Source: SZUA-365 sp049663345 (lineage in GTDB: Bacteria; Bacteroidota; Ignavibacteria; SZUA-365). From it: a stretch of DNA of 64,000 bases. Below the pieces are notes generated by a model. It was given only the letters and a program-made list of their open reading frames with translations. It was not told the DNA's origin and searched no databases. The stretch spans positions 1 to 64,000 of the forward strand of contig JBATDG010000061.1 of NCBI GenBank assembly GCA_049663345.1. The letters are read 5' to 3'. The position numbers were made by a program, and so were the translations under genes. Shown here piece after piece: positions 61,601-64,000 of the stretch. Positions within the stretch are counted from its first letter, which is position 1. Every line of letters begins with the position of its first letter.

Positions 61601-62121
61601 GTCTTGGGTGTGACGCTATGGATGGCGTTCGGATCAGCAGCTGCGCTCTCGTAGGATGTCCGAGTCGCACCTGCAACTGGCTCAGGTACTCCATGATCGT
61701 CATCCCGAACATCGAAGTCAAATGCCGACTCCGGGTGCAATCGGACAGCAAATGAACCCATGACGTATTTTGCCAGCCAGCATGAAACAGCTTTCCTTGG
61801 ATGCGAAGCACCGATGTAAGAAATATCGCACTCGGAATACGGGCTTACCGCCGCGCCCACACGGTCGACGATATACTTGTATCCCGGATGTTCCAGCATC
61901 TGCTCCGATGCATCTCCGGAAACTCCGTTGACGCTCAGCTGCAGCCAGTTGCAGTGAAGATCATCGATTGCGCCCCATTGACCGGTAGTGGTTAGGTCTA
62001 CGCCATACCATAATAGATTGGTCGGATCCATGTTCGCATGATCTCCGACCACTTTAAATTCCTGCGCCCAAAGGGACGAACCAAGCAAAAAAACTACGAG
62101 ATAGAAAACACTTGCCTTGAT
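58681..62121 (-). CDS. T9SS-exported beta-helix protein with apparent AUC start
   Basis: About 1,146 residues. The natural signal peptide reads KASVFYLVVFLLGSSLWAQ after an ATC at 62119-62121, with AGAGGGG five bases upstream. No ATG, GTG or TTG lies in frame upstream back to a stop, and the first usual codon downstream (TTG, 62088) cuts the signal peptide in half. After a family-specific region (QWGAIDDLHCNWLQLSVNG, GIGLSYGAKGIVEHLVMGVD) comes a right-handed beta-helix (VRENAVFTISSTSTIENG, IIHIEDGATLRVENGGSIML) with repeated 20-25-residue turns. The end is a T9SS sorting domain (IEMFVHPNPWTSSSVLTM...TLEGRELGTLTDG...ARVVILR). Likely surface adhesin or polysaccharide-active protein; no catalytic motif recognised. 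Confidence 0.85.
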   Translation of the reverse strand: MKASVFYLVVFLLGSSLWAQEFKVVGDHANMDPTNLLWYGVDLTTTGQWGAIDDLHCNWLQLSVNGVSGDASEQMLEHPGYKYIVDRVGAAVSPYSECDISYIGASHPRKAVSCWLAKYVMGSFAVRLHPESAFDFDVRDDDHGVPEPVAGATRTSYESAAADPNAIHSVTPKTAEPVRDGLIVGKEFWPIVQTHAEKIMLTRFPYPEEIKANIGIGLSYGAKGIVEHLVMGVDGYEGLVGPTTFPHRDKTADTVAVLNERLRGAIGTRFLDLLWERTYEGGFDNISELQAITLTNAGNAQCSGISTSATGGGSVEATFVQVAKLIRAGAEDYLFLVNKRTQLSGGGDRFIDLTFGNAQSLFFQDVESHAIEVIPVNGTKTTKLTAGEFCLLRTGGNSLTSPLTVDNVMHVRENAVFTISSTSTIENGAIIHIEDGATLRVENGGSIMLNGGSIVCEATGRIQLVNPQGIIGSGTITTPQIELASELIIPDGSTLTLTGGGSIGFIQGTPSSNDNRLSVFGELRFRGTVNTFTFGTEFDEFFIYEFGIIDIEGELTLAGLPHINNWNQGQLRVRGLGETERVHLIMRDRAELNSSSILDMEYAEITTATDADEWDGIIVVSPEALCRLQYVDILHVFCDPVSQGTGIHFYEAANSENLISHCNIIRSDKSDKLGDGIFLQPGGTGSYATIECTTTGDDWWTGVTTVSSPLDIIGLTSSENLRGLGAHLSGTIIEMQQSILDFNAFQGFYSEQSILYMGEYRAGYNAIRQNGNSQIELKQFSHIYRSNAVSGTQNDIGHSSNLIPRIVADSTSTAEVQSNCWLTATPVQYMFVEVTPNSIIWNPFLSQSAVAAFEDWTCERVLTKSRYPVLSGNPTRATLKDFARAGRMNDVYTFIESGIAQSSNSATRVGLLRDLMNMELIHIRDYPDSTNASRTRLMSYLTRRQPLISPGMAAEMVELRAEYFTFSGYPDSADVQYDQLERYYGTTPAYRNSLHSRLSNAFIKRDSIAIDDAISAMLSAALDSGSIRLARAERRAYYRCRKSNMIPKRTHHEIEYLPTGSSIEMFVHPNPWTSSSVLTMNLPEDMAIRVKLLTLEGRELGTLTDGFRQKGQLTIPMNPGTLPAGVYLCLLESVRYSGLARVVILR

Positions 62122-62310
62122 ATAAACCCCTCTTGTGAATATTGGAAAACAGGAGAAACCATTTCTCCATGTCTCGACTATCTGATTAAGTCATTCTGTT
62201 TTGAATCAATATTTCCGTCGCCCCGGGTCGACTCTGATGCTGCAAGTCGTAGTTCTTTGCGCCCCATAAAACGCCTCGTCCTTATCCTCATCCTCACTGA
62301 CCCTCTTTCT

Positions 62311-62341
62311 CCCGGCAGAGAATCAATCCAGTTCTGCCGGG
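62311..62341. promoter_or_regulatory. CCCGGCAGA/TCTGCCGGG hairpin in leader of beta-helix gene
   Basis: A 9-bp perfect stem with 13-nt loop, 190 bases upstream of the start codon. On the minus strand its sequence is like the hairpin at 58588-58620 (CCCGGCA, GAA, GGATT, TCTC, TGCCGGG in the same order). On the plus strand CGTTTTCTTC follows, so it could also terminate plus-strand transcripts. Confidence 0.5.
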
Positions 62342-62364
62342 CGTTTTCTTCTATTGTCTACAAT

Positions 62365-62394
62365 AAAATACCCCCCCCCCTCCTTTATTGTCAA
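62365..62394 (-). promoter_or_regulatory. Promoter with G10 homopolymer in the spacer (possible phase-variable)
   Basis: On the minus strand TTGACA (62389-62394), an 18-bp spacer ending in ten G (62371-62380), and TATTTT (62365-62370). It reads toward the beta-helix gene, with a leader of about 235 bases. A one-base loss in the G run would give the optimal 17-bp spacing. Confidence 0.55.
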
Positions 62395-62518
62395 GAGTTA
62401 TTTGTCCCTTTCAGAAGATTTATTTTTGTGGTTCATGAATTGCCGATCCAATGACGACGCTACGCCCCTATTGTCGTAATTGGACCATCACCCCAACATG
62501 TCGCACAGGCACCGATAC

Positions 62519-62547
62519 AAAACGCCCGGGGAGAAACCCGGGCGTGT
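62519..62547 (-). terminator. Intrinsic terminator after SSS remnant
   Basis: ACGCCCGGG-GAGAAA-CCCGGGCGT, 9 bp, followed on the minus strand by TTTTG. Nearly the same stem as at 56778-56807. Confidence 0.8.
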
Positions 62548-62680
62548 TCATAAAAGAGTTTTTTCTCGTGGATGGCGGATGACCGAGCATTTCATGAACG
62601 CCGCTGGCGCGCTGGAGCGCGCCACTCCAAACGCACTCCTTCCGCTCGTCACGTCCTAAAGTCCTCACGTCCTCACGCCC

Positions 62681-62923
62681 TTATGCGGTCCCCTCCGGAA
62701 ACAATTTAGCCAACAGCGCCTTATCCGGTTTCGGAGTCATGAAACTGACGATGACCAGTGTCCCGATGGAGACGAGCAGCGCAGGATAGATGCTGGGAAT
62801 GCCCCAGGGATCGCCGCCGATCATGACCTGTGGCATCACGTAGGGAATAACGATGTCGAGCATGATGACCATGAACGCACCGGAGAGAATGCTTGTGAGT
62901 CCGCCCGCCTTGGTCGCACGGTT
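62681..62923 (-). pseudogene. C-terminal stump of a Na+/solute symporter (SSS family)
   Basis: About 80 codons directly after the TGA of the FG-GAP gene and in the same frame: NRATKAGGLTSILSGAFMVI, MLDIVIPYVMPQVMIGGDPW, GIPSIYPALLVSIGTLVIVS, then FMTPKPDKALLAKLFPEGTA and a TAA. The R-A-T-K-A-G opening and the hydrophobic segment followed by an FxxxKPD tail are usual for the end of SSS symporters. The first ~450 residues are missing, cut exactly where the FG-GAP gene ends. It is a truncated remnant at a recombination junction, not a small membrane protein. Confidence 0.75.
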
Positions 62924-64000
62924 TCATTCCCTCAGATACTTTCGCTGCACGTGCGTCGCTCTGTGTGCGATATCGATCAGCAACATTGATGGAGCCGCGA
63001 GCTCAGGAAGGTCCTGTGCCCGGATGGGGAGGACATTGTCTTTCTGCAGTAGAGTGTGCCGGCGCTCATATAACCTCCTTCCCTCAAAGGTGTAGATCGT
63101 GACCGTATACTCGCCGGGATCGTCCGTGCGAACCTTTATGCTGAAATCGCCACACCCGGGTACGGGATAGATTTCGACGGCGAATGGTCCAGGCAAGGGG
63201 GGCAAGACCGCGAGCGAATCCTCCACCCCGAGCACCAGCCACGATTGGCCCTCAATAACCACGGCGAAACCTTCCTGGTAGGGGAGATTCTGCGGCTGCG
63301 GGGGGATGGGATCCGAGACGAAATGCTCCTCGTCTCCATCTCCGTCGAGATCTCCGACATTGACGACATAGCGCCCTGAATAGTCTGACGAACCCACGCA
63401 AACCGCCCTCGCTTGGTTCGTCAGCCCCTCGGCATTGCCGAGAAACAACATTTCGGCATGACACCCTCCAGCTCCCATGCCGATCACATAGTCATCGTAG
63501 CCGTCCCCGTTGAAGTCTCCGATGCTGTGGTGGCGCCAGGTGAAACCGGCCCAGTCCTCGGTATCGGGATTGGTGATGATGCGGTCAATGCGGCCGCTGA
63601 GGCCGCCCGCTGCGCCATACATTATCAACAGTGAATCGCGGCACGGCACCCAGAGCAGATCCTCTATCCCGTCACGGTTCACGTCCAGCAACGTCACCCA
63701 GTAGGTCGCATCACGACGGATGTAGGTATCATTCGCCCAACCCATGATATCGTTCTCGAAAAATTGGTCTGGCCGCGATGGGTCCGGGTATTGCCCCGGG
63801 CGACCAAATGCGACACGCACACGATTTGGCAAGGGCTTTCCTTGTTCATTGAATTCCATTGTCGCAAGAAGGAGATCCGCTATCCCGTCTCCATTCACGT
63901 CACCGGACTCCATCGATAGGATGAATGCGCCGATAACCGCATCGGACGTCCGGATATAGGTGAGCGAGTCCGGGCGACCGTTCGCCGGACTATGCCAGAT
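62924..64000 (-). CDS. T9SS FG-GAP/VCBS protein, C-terminal 358 residues (runs off right edge)
   Basis: The frame is open to the right edge (first visible residues IWHSPANGRPDS), so the start is outside. FG-GAP calcium-binding repeats (DVNGDGIADLLL, DVNRDGIEDLLW, DFNGDGYDDYVI, DLDGDGDEEHFV) are followed by a T9SS tail (FAVEIYPVPGCGDFSIKVRT...FEGRRLYERRH...IAHRATHVQRKYLRE). It is a clear paralogue of 56874-58551, sharing RVRVAFG...KYPD/QYPD..RPDQFFEND and the whole tail. It is intact where the other is frameshifted (NEQGKPLPNRVRVAFG replaces the C9 region). Likely surface-exposed integrin-like adhesin or scaffold. Confidence 0.88.
   Translation of the reverse strand: MWHSPANGRPDSLTYIRTSDAVIGAFILSMESGDVNGDGIADLLLATMEFNEQGKPLPNRVRVAFGRPGQYPDPSRPDQFFENDIMGWANDTYIRRDATYWVTLLDVNRDGIEDLLWVPCRDSLLIMYGAAGGLSGRIDRIITNPDTEDWAGFTWRHHSIGDFNGDGYDDYVIGMGAGGCHAEMLFLGNAEGLTNQARAVCVGSSDYSGRYVVNVGDLDGDGDEEHFVSDPIPPQPQNLPYQEGFAVVIEGQSWLVLGVEDSLAVLPPLPGPFAVEIYPVPGCGDFSIKVRTDDPGEYTVTIYTFEGRRLYERRHTLLQKDNVLPIRAQDLPELAAPSMLLIDIAHRATHVQRKYLRE

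Larger units (their letters stand above)
62122..62680. other. Leader and promoter region of the beta-helix gene
   Basis: No gene. From right to left (minus-strand order): terminator of the SSS remnant (62519-62547), promoter with G10 spacer (62365-62394), hairpin (62311-62341), a short hairpin GGAGAAA-TGG-TTTCTCC (62152-62168) and the ribosome binding site of the beta-helix gene. A GTCCTCAC-type short repeat lies at 62649-62680. Confidence 0.75.

Noticed and set aside
62681..62872. 63-residue small membrane protein
   Set aside because: Frame continues upstream without a start to the TGA of the FG-GAP gene and matches the end of SSS symporters, so it is a remnant.

Overview
The window looks like chromosomal DNA of a free-living, Gram-negative member of the FCB group, most like Ignavibacteria or Kapabacteria rather than Bacteroidia. 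The main evidence is the many large secreted proteins that end in the type IX secretion (T9SS) C-terminal sorting domain (PNP motif, DxxGR motif, short basic tail). About nine such genes or remnants are present. There are also many outer-membrane beta-barrels. Unlike classical Bacteroidetes, many genes have strong Shine-Dalgarno sites (GGAG, AAGGAG), and promoters of TTGACA/TATATT type can be read. The taxonomic call is inference. No rRNA, CRISPR array, prophage or intact insertion sequence is seen.

Layout. 1-10.2 kb (minus): start of a VWA-domain secreted protein, a 2,032-residue alpha-2-macroglobulin with an intact thioester motif, and a T9SS-exported LTD/phospholipase D protein. 10.4-11.4 kb (plus): a polyprenol-phosphate mannosyltransferase-like GT2 and a tRNA-Glu unit with promoter and terminator. 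11.5-17.9 kb: a small lipoprotein-like gene, a YCF48-type T9SS protein, an orphan T9SS tail with an in-frame stop, and a coupled pair (DUF1566 protein, metallophosphoesterase). 18-28.2 kb (minus): an acetate-type uptake and signalling cluster (DUF485, ActP-like symporter, porin, phosphoesterase, Cache/PAS/CBS/DUF294 protein) followed by an AT-rich PocR/PAS hybrid kinase. 28.5-38.5 kb: beta-barrel genes, a subtilisin, a GNAT, and a PNGase F-like protein with a LamG insert. 38.5-40.6 kb: a candidate sigma-54 small RNA, a lipoprotein, and rplU-rpmA. 40.9-45.4 kb: TPR, DUF4292 and EnvC-like genes in the order seen in Bacteroidetes, then a CBS protein. 45.6-49.2 kb (minus): a complete Na+-pumping methylmalonyl-CoA decarboxylase operon. 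49.7-55.3 kb (plus): an LPG-synthase-like membrane protein, an Old Yellow Enzyme, a glycosyltransferase and a SulP transporter. 55.4-64 kb (minus): two paralogous barrels, two paralogous FG-GAP T9SS proteins, a beta-helix T9SS protein and the stump of an SSS symporter.

The most interesting non-coding signals are these. (1) A sigma-54-like promoter with exact GG-N10-GC spacing is followed by a ~140-nt, ORF-free, terminator-ended transcript candidate carrying an exposed CACCTCCT (anti-Shine-Dalgarno) stretch. (2) Two possible phase-variation tracts sit at surface-protein genes: a G10 run in a promoter spacer and a C9 run that frameshifts an FG-GAP gene. (3) Intergenic hairpins built from 7-bp tandem repeats occur at four loci, with a different heptad class at different sites; one fills the whole gap between two genes. 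(4) A T9SS gene appears to start at an AUC codon.
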